Origin: Chrysochromulina tobinii
Lineage: Eukaryota > Haptophyta > Prymnesiales > Chrysochromulinaceae
Reading direction: 5' to 3'
Length of the DNA: 19,501 nt
Assembly (NCBI GenBank): GCA_001275005.1
Contig: JWZX01002594.1
Location: 1-19,501, forward strand
In this document: in pieces, positions 1 through 7,416 of the stretch
How positions within the stretch are numbered: position 1 is the stretch's first letter
Layout of the letters: every line of letters begins with the position of its first letter
Translations under genes and position numbers: made by a program
Notes under the pieces: model-generated
The model's database searches: none
Told to the model about the DNA's origin: nothing
Seen by the model: the letters and a program-made list of their open reading frames with translations, nothing else

Positions 1-206
1 CAATTGGTGCGCGCGACCGTGTAGGAAGCGCAAGTGTTGGGGTACGTTTGGAAGTAGCTGCACGGCAGGGGTGCGCCGGTTGAGTAGAACGCGCCGCTGT
101 GAAGGGCATTCGAGCAGATGGTTTGTGCGCTGGTGGAGCCCACCATATTTGTGTGGCCCTTGCGGTGATCGCTTTCTTCCGGATCGACGGTGATGGTGGG
201 CTTCAT
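1..206 (-). CDS. Partial 5' coding region of an unrecognised gene, running off the left edge
   Basis: On the minus strand an open frame begins with ATG at 206-204 (MKPTITVDPEESDHRKGHTN...) and stays open for all 68 complete codons to the window edge. The residues look protein-like: mixed polar and aromatic, with several Cys, Tyr and Pro (for example YFQTYPNTCASYTVA near the edge), unlike the Arg/Ala-rich chance frames elsewhere. A TATAAA lies at 254-249 on the same strand, about 45 bp upstream of the ATG, which would suit a short leader. I do not recognise a family and do not assign a function. The frame is also open upstream of the ATG through the CG dinucleotide run, so an earlier exon is possible. 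What is seen is an open frame and a TATA-like box; that it is a gene is inference. Confidence 0.42.
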   Translation of the reverse strand, partial: MKPTITVDPEESDHRKGHTNMVGSTSAQTICSNALHSGAFYSTGAPLPCSYFQTYPNTCASYTVARTN

Positions 207-248
207 CCTGCGCGCGCGCGATTCTGCTTTAAGTCCATCTGTAAACTC

Positions 249-254
249 TTTATA
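249..254 (-). promoter_or_regulatory. TATA-like box (TATAAA) upstream of the left-edge partial gene
   Basis: TATAAA on the minus strand, about 45 bp before the ATG at 206. It sits next to a CG dinucleotide run. Position and sequence fit a core promoter, but a hexamer match alone is weak evidence. Confidence 0.25.
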
Positions 255-750
255 AGCATACGCGCGCGCGCGCGCGTTGTGTTGAACAGGGGGTACTCGT
301 TCGCTGACAGTTGACTGTGCTGGGGTGAGCGAGCGTGCGCATGCACAAAACTGTTATGTCTTACAAAACGATCCCAGTTCAGTTCAGTTTCATCGCGGTC
401 CCCCCACGCTCACTCCACCACCGTCTCGACGGACGGCTCCGCTCCCCTCGGTCAACACAAGTACTGAGTACTCGCTCGCTCGGACCAAGTTTGATTCCTC
501 AAATCTTTCTGGAAATGGATTCACAACACCGGCCCCACCTCCTGATTTTGAACTGCTTGATTGACCCAAAGGGGTATGGGGAGGTAATCTTCCTGGATAC
601 ACACACTATCCAACTAGCGCGCGGGCGGCACACAAATATAAGGTCTTCGAAGGTCTTCTCTTTCTCATCGAGCAATTGCATCAAGCACACCGCCGCCAAG
701 GCACACCGAACGTTTAGTCAAGGCAGCGTCGTCGCCGTCGCACCAATCGC

Positions 751-789
751 CAGCCAGCGCGACCGCAGCCAGCGCGACCGCAGCCAGCG
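751..789. repeat. 15-bp tandem repeat, about 2.6 copies
   Basis: The unit cagccagcgcgaccg occurs at 751-765 and 766-780, followed by a partial third copy (781-789). It lies just downstream of the zinc-finger stop codon on the minus strand, so probably in its 3' untranslated region. Confidence 0.8.
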
Positions 790-797
790 TTGCGCAC

Positions 798-1268
798 TCA
801 ACCCGGTGGGCAGTCGCGAGCGGTCACCAGCTCGGGGTGATGCGAGCGCTTGTGCTGGTACAAACCGCCATAGGATGCGTACGCTTTCTCGCAAATGGGG
901 CATTCGTGTGTTAGCTCGTCCATGTTTCGCTCGCTCTCACGAGGACGGCCTCGGGGTCGCTTGCCATTGGCCACAGCGACCTGCTTGGCCTCGGCAATCA
1001 GCCAAGGGTGATGCTTGCGCCGGTGCTGGTACAATCCGCCGTAGGTGATGTAAGAGGCACCGCACCCAGGCTCGTCGCAAAAGAAGTGGGGCTCCGCATT
1101 CGGGTCAGCTGGGGGCCGGCCGCGCTTCATGCCCGAAGGTGCAGGCTCTGCTGGTGCTGCACCCGCTGCCGCCGCAATCAATGCGCCCGCGTTTCCAACC
1201 GGGGGGGGGTCGGCCTGTGTTTTGTACTGAGCGCTCTTGCCGTATGATAGCTTGCCAGTGCGCGCCAT
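798..1268 (-). CDS. AT-hook and tandem C2H2 zinc-finger protein
   Basis: A 156-residue protein, ATG at 1268-1266 (MARTGKLSYGK), stop TGA at 800-798. Two C2H2 fingers are visible: C64-x4-C69-x12-H82-x3-H86 and C123-x2-C126-x12-H139-x3-H143. Both contain the core YGGLYQH(R/K)R followed by HHP, so they look like a duplicated module. A basic AT-hook-like motif lies just before each finger: KRGRPP near 48-53 and KRPRGRPRE near 103-111. The N-terminal 45 residues are Ala/Pro-rich and probably disordered. Known C2H2 and AT-hook proteins bind DNA in the nucleus, so a transcription or chromatin factor is inferred; the target is unknown. The open frame extends upstream of the chosen start, but that part is Arg/Pro-rich low complexity; the chosen ATG has a G after it. 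The finger pair is certain by motif; the exact N-terminus is not. Confidence 0.82.
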   Translation of the reverse strand: MARTGKLSYGKSAQYKTQADPPPVGNAGALIAAAAGAAPAEPAPSGMKRGRPPADPNAEPHFFCDEPGCGASYITYGGLYQHRRKHHPWLIAEAKQVAVANGKRPRGRPRESERNMDELTHECPICEKAYASYGGLYQHKRSHHPELVTARDCPPG

Positions 1269-1860
1269 GCGCCGGGGCGCGGACCGCCTCCGCGGCCCCT
1301 GGAGGGAGCGTGTCTGTGCTGCCTGTGTCGAGCTGGGTGGGTGTCGCGCGGTTTCACGCCCCTGTCCTAAACCCAAGGACGGGGTCCTTCGGGCGAGGAC
1401 GCGGCTCCGTTTGACGCGACACGAGCAATTATGAAGCATCTGAGCACGCCCGGAGGCTACGGGGGATGGTATGAGTTGGCCCCAAACTGCGGTCGAGCGT
1501 GCAAGGGACACCGCCCACGAGGGGGGGGGGGACGGATCCGGGCGAAACCGTTCCCCGGTGAGGTCCCGTGTGCCGGCTCCCCCCGGTGTCTTTTTACCGT
1601 CAAAAACATGTCGGGTCGCCGGACAAAAACGGGACAAACGGGACGCACGCGGGCACACGGAAGATCACACAGACGAACGGCTCATCAATAAGAATAACTA
1701 CACACACAACCACGATCAACCATCTGCTCGTTCCCGACCCACCAAGAACGCACACACGCACGACCGCGAGACGAGCAGACGGTACCCCGGAGCCATTGCC
1801 TGGAGCCGACCCGACCCCAACGCACACGCACGACCGCGCGAGGCGGGGCCCGATCTTCAC
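1269..1860. other. Spacer upstream of the zinc-finger gene
   Basis: GC-rich region that should hold the zinc-finger promoter (minus strand) and possibly that of the Lys/Gly-rich frame (plus strand). A small perfect hairpin, AAGGAC-GGG-GTCCTT, lies at 1375-1389. Two degenerate CA/CG-rich direct repeats containing gcacgaccgcg occur at about 1745-1771 and 1817-1842. No TATA box is obvious. Confidence 0.35.
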
Positions 1861-2210
1861 GTACGCGGGCGCGGCAAAGGGCAAAGGTGGCAAAGGCGCA
1901 AAGGGCATAGCACCCGCGAAAGGCAAAGGCGCCAAGGGCGCCGCGGGCCAGGGCTCTAAAGGGCTCGAGCGGCAAAGGCGCGACCGGCATGTCATGTGCG
2001 GTATGCGGCAAGGCGAACGTGCTCACGAGCGCGTGCACGTGTCCCCCATGCGTCCTCCGCAGCGAATGCGAGGACGCCTCCCGGGTTTCGAACGCGGCCC
2101 GATTCAGGTCGTCGGTGTCCACGTCGAACGACATGTCCCGTTCCTGTGCTTGCTCGGCTAATGCGCCGGCGGGCTGTGCGCCCCGTGGCACGCCCGAAAG
2201 ACGATTTTGA
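1860..2210 (+). pseudogene. Lys/Gly-repeat and Cys-rich frame, apparently frameshifted
   Basis: From about 1870 one plus-strand frame reads a simple GKGGKGAKG-type repeat. Near 1955-1965 the same repeat pattern continues (SSGKGATG) in a different frame, followed by MSCAVCGKANVLTSACTCPP from 1989 to a TGA at 2208-2210. The second part has a zinc-ribbon-like Cys spacing (CxxC...CxCxxC) and G/C-ending codons, which suggests real coding sequence. A one-base difference in the ggg of aaagggctcg would explain the break, as would a short intron, a sequencing error or a decayed gene. No homologous family is recognised. It may equally be a GC-rich chance frame; I rate it as a candidate only. Confidence 0.28.
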
Positions 2211-3141
2211 TTTTCCGCATTTCGTGTGCTTCTCCGGAAAGATCGGGATATTCCACCGATACCATGCGACTGGGCTCCTCGGGTAGAGGGGAGCCAGCCG
2301 GTACGTACCTGCCTGAGGGGGACCTCGGAGGCATAGAGGTCGTTGAGTCCCGAGAGGCTGAAGACTGGTGCTTAAAGCGCTGAACAGTCTGTCGACTGGG
2401 CGCACAGTAGCACAGCGCCACAGCCGCGAGAGCAGCGGTGTGAGCGCGCACGTTGTGCGAGAGGCGCACGCGTGTGTCGTCTCGGTTTCCCTCCCACCCA
2501 CCCGACGAGACGATACTGTATCGACGTAGCGTGTCTGCTGTGTATACATGTACGGTGTTTGTGTTTGGGTTGGGAGCCGCCTGCACGCTTGATCGAGAGC
2601 TCGATCAGCGTGCGGGCGGCCGGTGGGGGTGCCCCTTTTGGGTGCCTCCTGCTGGATCCCCTGTGCGATTGATTCATCTGGCACCAGTTCTACACCCACT
2701 GCTCATCGAGGCGCGCCGGAGCGGCGCCGAGCGGATCAGCGGCGGACTCCCCAGACCCCACTCGAGGGTCGAGCACGACCGGCATGACCGACCGGCGACC
2801 GGGGGAACGACCCGCCCTACCGCTCGCAGCACGGCTCCCCCCGCGCGTGGTGTTTTTGAACCAAACCTACTACCTAGGGGAGCGAGAGACGCATGGCGCG
2901 GCACCTCGCAAGGAATTAAGCAAGGAAGAGCCAGCTAACTTAGCGAGCGCTTCCGGCCTACCTGGAAAGTGTACCCACCGCATGCGAGTTGCGAGATGCG
3001 ACCCCTGTGTCCAGTCTCCAGAGGACCGCAAACATGACCATCGGGAGCATGCTGAGAATGCTGTATGTTCCTACATGCCCGATGCACCCACGAGAGCCAG
3101 ATGGTTCCGACGCACTGTGTATTCGATCCAGGCACCAGCAG

Positions 3142-3181
3142 GGAATACGAGCCCAATGAAAGGAATACGAGCCCAAAGAAA
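3142..3181. repeat. 20-bp tandem duplication
   Basis: Unit ggaatacgagcccaatgaaa at 3142-3161 and ggaatacgagcccaaagaaa at 3162-3181 (19 of 20 identical). Confidence 0.9.
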
Positions 3182-3444
3182 GATAAGCCCGTAGCTCTGC
3201 ACCGGCACGACGGGTCGAGGCACACCGAGGCGCACGCCGCCAACAGCGAGGCACATGCGCCAACAACATCGTGGGCATCATGGGAGGACCGGTCGCAGAG
3301 CATGCATTATGAATGCACCAGCATCAGCCCCCTTCCGAACACGCGACCCCGCATCGGGATGCACCACTGCCCCTGCCCCGCTGCCCTGCCCCATACGTGC
3401 TCTGCATGCGTCTATGCTGCACAGCCCGAACAGCCCCACCCAAT

Positions 3445-3476
3445 CTGGGGCAACCACATCCTGGGGCAGCCACATC
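3445..3476. repeat. 16-bp tandem duplication
   Basis: Unit ctggggcaaccacatc at 3445-3460 and ctggggcagccacatc at 3461-3476 (15 of 16 identical), just beyond the stop codon of the K+ channel gene, so probably in its 3' untranslated region. Confidence 0.9.
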
Positions 3477-3483
3477 AAGTGAT

Positions 3484-4419
3484 CTAATCAGCTTGACCTG
3501 CGGCCACTTGAGCGGCGGCTTGCGAGAGCAATTTGATGTCATCCGCGTCGAGCTCGCCGCTGCCGTCCGCGTCGAGCGCCTTGAACTGGTCCCTCAGCAG
3601 ACTGATAGTATCATCGTCCACCTTGCCCATCTTCTTGAGGTTGAAGATGATGTATTCTTCGGTGGTCACCTTGCCGTCATCATCCTGTTCGATGACCTCG
3701 TTCAACTCGTCGAGCCGCTGTTGCAGGGTCTTGTCGGCACCAAGCCGCTTGGCCTGAGAAATGTCATTGAGCTCAGCCAGCAGCGTTGTGAAGGAGAAGA
3801 CGCCCATCATTACGAGCAGCGTCGCGAGTGCCTTGCCCCCCTTGGTGTGCGGCGACACGTCGCCGTAGCCAATCGTAAGGAACGTGATCACCCCGTAATA
3901 GAATTCATCGACCCACGTCCAGCAGTAGCTGCCATTCTCATGGGTCAGCTTCCAAGCATCGCACCCACCGGTGCTCCCGCACGCCCAGCCAGCGCCGAAA
4001 TGGCCGCACCTGCATGTAGTGAGGTAATGACTCAGCATGCATGCAAGGCACTCATCATGCACATCTTGGGCCGTTCCAAAGGAGGCCATGCGCACCCTTC
4101 GATATGGGCGTTCTCGAGCTCGCCGAGGATGATGCACAAGCTAAAGTACACGCCCGTCGGCCTTAGTGCCGCGAGCACGCGACACAAGTCCTTCCTCGTA
4201 CTCTTGCTCATGACACGATCGAGCAGGTCCTTGCTGCCGCAACCGTCTGTTACCTCATTTGATGGGCGCCTTTCGCGTTTGGTCCTTTGTAGTTCCGTCT
4301 CCTCGTCAGTCGTGGGCATGATCTGGACGCTAGGGGACGGGGGGGGACTGGGAGGGAGGGGGGGAATGGAAGGGGCCCCACACAACAGCGCGCCGAATGG
4401 CACCTCTCCTCGGAAGGGC

Positions 4420-4454
<35 letters not shown>

Positions 4455-5141
4455 GATGCTGCTGCTGCCGCGGCCGTCGCTCCTGCTGACAGCAGAACAG
4501 CAGATGATATTGTTGCTGCCGCTATCATCGTCCTGCCTGACATCGACAGCAGCAGCGGCTGTGGCAGTGGCGGAGCCCGTAGGCGGGCTCGGCGGCGGTG
4601 ACCGCGATTTTCCTGGCGACGGCGGCAGTGATGAGACACCGTCTCGTTTCTGCATCCCCATGACAACTGCCGCGGCTTTGTGCGCTTCCTGCAGCAGTAC
4701 ACGCTGCTTCGTGATGAAGCGCTTGCGCCCCTGCTCGGAGAACCAGTCGGCGATGACGGTGATCGATTTGGCCACGACGACGACGCCGATTACGGCATAG
4801 AATATCGTGAAGAGGCGCAGCCCCTGGTTAAGAGTGGGCATGTCGCCGTAGCCCACCGTACACAGCGTGACCACTGCGAAGTACATGCAGTCGATCCAAT
4901 CCCAGTCCCACAGGAAGGTGCCCCAGCTGTCAGCCGTCCGGTTTTCGTCCCAGCCATCGACCGGCTTGTTGAAAGCTGTAGGCGATGCCTCATAGGGCGT
5001 GTAGATGATGACGGCGACACCCACGAAGCCGGCGATGCGTGCCAGGTGCTTGAGCATCTCGCAAAAAGTGGTGTCAGTCATGTCCGTCTTCAGGAGCCCC
5101 TGGATTGGCAACATGCTACTTCTTGAGCTCGAGCGAGCCAT
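3484..5141 (-). CDS. Tandem-pore (TPK-type) potassium channel with C-terminal EF hands; two exons
   Basis: Exon 1 is 5141-4096 and exon 2 is 4009-3484, joined across a GT-AG intron; the product is 523 residues. Order: membrane segment (about 33-50); pore loop 1 with TVGYGD (95-100); membrane segment (about 107-131); a long low-complexity Pro/Ala/Ser linker (about 165-300, including ten or more consecutive Ser); a short hydrophobic stretch (about 328-340); pore loop 2 with TIGYGD (394-399); membrane segment (about 408-427); and two EF-hand loops, E456-E467 (EQDDDGKVTTEE) and D495-D506 (DADGSGELDADD). Two pores plus EF hands is the plan of plant vacuolar TPK channels: K+-selective dimers modulated by Ca2+. 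EF loop 1 starts with Glu instead of Asp and loop 2 ends in Asp instead of Glu, so affinity may differ. The start is the first ATG (MARSSSRSS); frames upstream of it have only TTG. Membrane location (vacuole or plasma membrane) is not shown by the sequence. Confidence 0.88.
4010..4095 (-). other. 86-bp GT-AG intron in the K+ channel gene
   Basis: Read on the minus strand it begins gtgcgcatgg and ends ctacatgcag. Splicing joins ...GELENAHIEG to CGHFGAGW in frame (phase 2) and restores one continuous 523-residue product. Without splicing, exon 1 reads on into a stop inside the intron after about 37 bases of extra coding, losing pore 2 and both EF hands. Confidence 0.8.
4422..4453. repeat. CTG/CAG trinucleotide run encoding polyserine
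   Basis: About ten consecutive gct/ctg units, followed by a second shorter run near 4458-4469. On the minus (coding) strand it reads AGC, giving the polyserine tract in the linker of the K+ channel. Such runs are prone to length change. Confidence 0.9.
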
Positions 5142-5406
5142 GACTGGGCGTCGGACGGGCTTGTCAGATTCCTGGCGCCGCAGCCTCCGCAACCACGCGG
5201 TTCAACTAGCTGCAATGCGAACTGACTCCGTTGCGAAGACAAAGTTACATGAAGTTGCGACCAGTGTGAATGGAATTGTCTTGGCCTGCGGCTTTTTGAA
5301 AACAGGCATTTCGTTCACACTTCCATTCGGCTTCGGCATTCCAGAGGCGACGTGACTGAGAGAGGACCACAAAGAACGAGACGAAGACCGACGGTCCAGC
5401 GAGAGG
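5142..5406. promoter_or_regulatory. Shared divergent promoter interval
   Basis: The 265 bp between the ATG of the K+ channel (minus) and the ATG of the eIF4B-like gene (plus). It must hold both 5' untranslated regions and both promoters. I see no clear TATA box. The sequence is less GC-rich than the flanking coding DNA. Confidence 0.5.
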
Positions 5407-5670
5407 ATGGGCAAGAAGGCAAAGGGAAAGACGATGTCCCTCGCAGAGTTCGCGGGCGACACCATCCAGAGCGACCCGATGGCACTGCCGACGGCGCCGC
5501 GTGAGCAGGACGGTGAGTTTCCTGATCGCTATGGCGATCGCGGCGGCTTCCAAAGGCCCGGACGTGAGGGCGACCGGTACGACCGCGGCCCCCGCCGCTA
5601 CGAGGACGACAACGGCGACATGGTCGTGATGCGCAGCGAGGCAGACGAGGCGGTCAGCTGGCGCGGCGCC

Positions 5671-5706
<36 letters not shown>

Positions 5707-6849
5707 AGCGACCGGTACGGCGGCGGCGGTGGCGGAGGCGGCGACCGGTATGGCGGCGGCGGAGGCGGCGACCGGTTTGGTGGCGGCGGCGGTGGCGGGG
5801 GTGACCGCTTCGGCGGCGGCGGCGGTGGTAGCCGCTACGGCGGCGACGGTGACCGCTATGGCGATCGCGGTGGCGACCGCTACGGGGGTGGCGGCGGTGA
5901 CCGTGACGGGGGAGACCGTGACGGCGGCGATCGTGGTGGTGGTGGCGAGCGCGAGCGATATGTCCGCCCGAGCACGTTCAACCCTCGCGGTCTAAACAAG
6001 CCGATGCCGGCCGAAGAGGAGGGCGGCGGCGAAGGTGGCGATCGCGGTGGCGATCGCGGTGGCGATCGCGGTGGCGATCGCGGCGGCGATCGCGGCGGCG
6101 ATCGCTTCGGGGGTGGCGGCGGCGACCGGTACGGCGATCGCGGCGGCGACCGTTACGGCGATCGCGGCGGCGACCGTTACGGCGATCGCGGCGGCGACCG
6201 TTACGGCGATCGCGGCGGCGACCGTTACGGCGATCGAGGCGGCAAAGGCGGAGGTGAGCGTGAGCGTTACGAGCGCCCAAGCACGTTCAACCCTCGCGGT
6301 CTGAACAAGTCGATGCCGGCCGAAGAGGAGGGCGGCGGCGGCGAGCGCGGCGGCGATCGCGGCGGCGAGCGTGGTGGCGACCGCGGTGGTGATCGCTTCG
6401 GCGGTGGCGGCGGCGGCGAAGAGCGCGAGTTTAGCCGCGGCAGCGGCTTCGTGCCCCGTGATACGCCTGGCGGCGGCGGCGGCGGCGGTGGTGCACCCCC
6501 CGAGCGCCGCAAGCTGCAGCTGGCGCCCCGAACCGGTGCACCGAAGCCCGCGGACGACGCGACGGGCGATGCGGCCAGTGCCAAATCGAATCCCTTCGGA
6601 GCCGCCAAAGCCCGCGCGCCACGCACTGACGACTATTTGGGTGGCGAGGCGGAGAAGGCGTCCTCGGCGCCGCCCAAGCCGGATAGAGGAGAGGAGAGCC
6701 GTCAGCAGAGTGGCGGCGCGCCACCGAAGCCGAAGGTGAAGATCGACCCCTTTACTGGTAAGCCGGTCGTGCAGCCGGGCTCCGATGCGACGCCGCCGCC
6801 GCCCTCGCTACCAACGGAGGCGATGGCAGACCTAGAGGTGAAAGGCTGA
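5407..6849 (+). CDS. eIF4B-like translation initiation factor with RGG/DRYG repeats
   Basis: A 480-residue protein, ATG at 5407, TGA at 6847-6849. The N-terminus MGKKAKGKTMSLAEFAGD followed by LPTAPRE (28-33) resembles the Lys-rich KGKT-SL-(T/A)-F-L start and LPTAPR of eIF4B. The middle (about 75-365) is built of Gly-rich, DRYGG, GGDR and YGDRGGDR repeats, like the DRYG region of eIF4B. Two copies of an ERERY(V/E)RPSTFNPRGLNK module separate the repeat blocks. The C-terminal part has RRKLQLAPRT (367-376) and KSNPFGAAKAR (393-403), like the RPKL-L-PR and NPFG-A-P motifs of eIF4B. No RRM is present; plant eIF4B also lacks a clear one. Expected role: stimulating eIF4A helicase in cap-dependent initiation, in the cytoplasm. 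A generic RGG RNA-binding protein is the alternative. One exon is assumed. Confidence 0.68.
5672..5900 (+). repeat. Poly-glycine GGC repeat block inside the eIF4B-like gene
   Basis: A nearly pure ggc run (5672-5706) followed by variants of GGGGGDRYGGGGGGG. It codes for the first Gly-rich block of the protein. The same low complexity produces long chance frames on both strands. Confidence 0.8.
6037..6240 (+). repeat. 12-bp and 24-bp tandem codon repeats (GGDR and YGDRGGDR)
   Basis: About six 12-bp units of ggcgatcgcggt type (6037-6105) are followed by about five 24-bp units starting tacggcgatcgcggcggc (6130-6240). The later units are almost identical at the DNA level, including third codon positions, which suggests recent expansion by slippage or unequal exchange. 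Confidence 0.88.
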
Positions 6850-7300
6850 GCGGGCGTCCGCGACCCGGCGGGTGCCGAAGGGTAAGGGAATGGGGCGGCA
6901 GGGGAAGTCCAGGTGACCTCTTTGGAAGGACGGCAGTATGCGCCGTCACGAGCGCCGTCAACGTGGCGTGTGGCGGGCAAGGCCGGGTCGGGGAATAGAG
7001 GAGCAGACGCGAGCTGAACGGAGCGAGAGGACGAGCCGCGTGTGCTATGAGACTCACGCCATGCAGGCCGGGCGCAGTCGGACCGCACGGGCGCGCGCCG
7101 CGTGTGCACGGCTCAGCGCATGCGATCGAGGAAGAGGCCGCCGCTGGCAGAGAGCATCATTAATGTGTGAATGGTTGTGCTTGTCGTGTGGCGCCGTCTG
7201 TCTCTTTGTGGCTGAACCGCTGTAATGCCGTTTGTGTTGGCTGTACACTGTACCGCCGTGTGTGTTGTAACTAAATCTAGTTCTTCTTGTAGTGTGCGAT

Positions 7301-7306
7301 TATAAA
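7301..7306 (+). promoter_or_regulatory. TATA-like box upstream of the GT25 gene
   Basis: TATAAA 111 bp upstream of the ATG at 7417. A plausible core promoter element by sequence and spacing only. Confidence 0.3.
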
Positions 7307-7311
7307 CTTTT

Positions 7312-7340
7312 ACTTGACTTGACTTGACTTGACTTGACTT
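7312..7340. repeat. ACTTG pentanucleotide microsatellite
   Basis: Five to six uninterrupted acttg units, directly after the TATA-like box, in the presumed 5' untranslated region of the GT25 gene. Confidence 0.92.
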
Positions 7341-7416
7341 TTCATCGAGCACCCGATGCATTCACCCGATCACAGCTCTCTGACCTCATCGGGGTCAGAC
7401 AGCTGATAGCCACCAG

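Larger units (their letters stand above)
207..797. other. Intergenic spacer with CG microsatellites, no gene seen
   Basis: Between the left-edge partial gene and the zinc-finger gene. It holds alternating CG runs (about 210-220 and 260-277). Short ORFs exist in several frames but none has recognisable protein character. The right part is probably the 3' untranslated region of the zinc-finger gene. Confidence 0.5.
2211..3483. other. 1.27-kb region with no gene seen
   Basis: Six-frame reading gives only short Arg/Pro/Ser-rich frames with no motif. Its right end is downstream of the K+ channel gene (minus strand) and should contain that gene's 3' untranslated region. Two small tandem duplications are listed separately. 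No tRNA or other RNA gene is recognised. Confidence 0.45.
6850..7416. other. Spacer between the eIF4B-like and GT25 genes
   Basis: Contains the 3' end of the eIF4B-like transcript and the promoter of the GT25 gene. TGTAA occurs twice (about 7220 and 7265). TATAAA lies at 7301-7306, about 110 bp before the GT25 ATG, followed by a pentanucleotide repeat. No gene is seen. Confidence 0.45.

Noticed and set aside
1992-2699. 235-codon minus-strand frame
   Set aside because: No domain, low-complexity Arg/Thr composition, and it runs across the Cys-rich plus-strand candidate.
3313-4800. 495-codon plus-strand frame
   Set aside because: Antisense to the K+ channel exons; its Leu runs are the complement of the polyserine repeat.
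6037-6240. Repeated GCGATCGC octamers, as in the cyanobacterial HIP1 element
   Set aside because: They arise from the repeated codons for Gly-Asp-Arg and are confined to the coding repeat; no bacterial origin is implied.
6037-6240. CRISPR-like array (regular short repeats)
   Set aside because: There are no unique spacers; the units are contiguous codon repeats within a gene.
5978-6626. Arg/Pro-rich minus-strand frames
   Set aside because: Antisense of the Gly/Arg/Asp repeats in the eIF4B-like gene.
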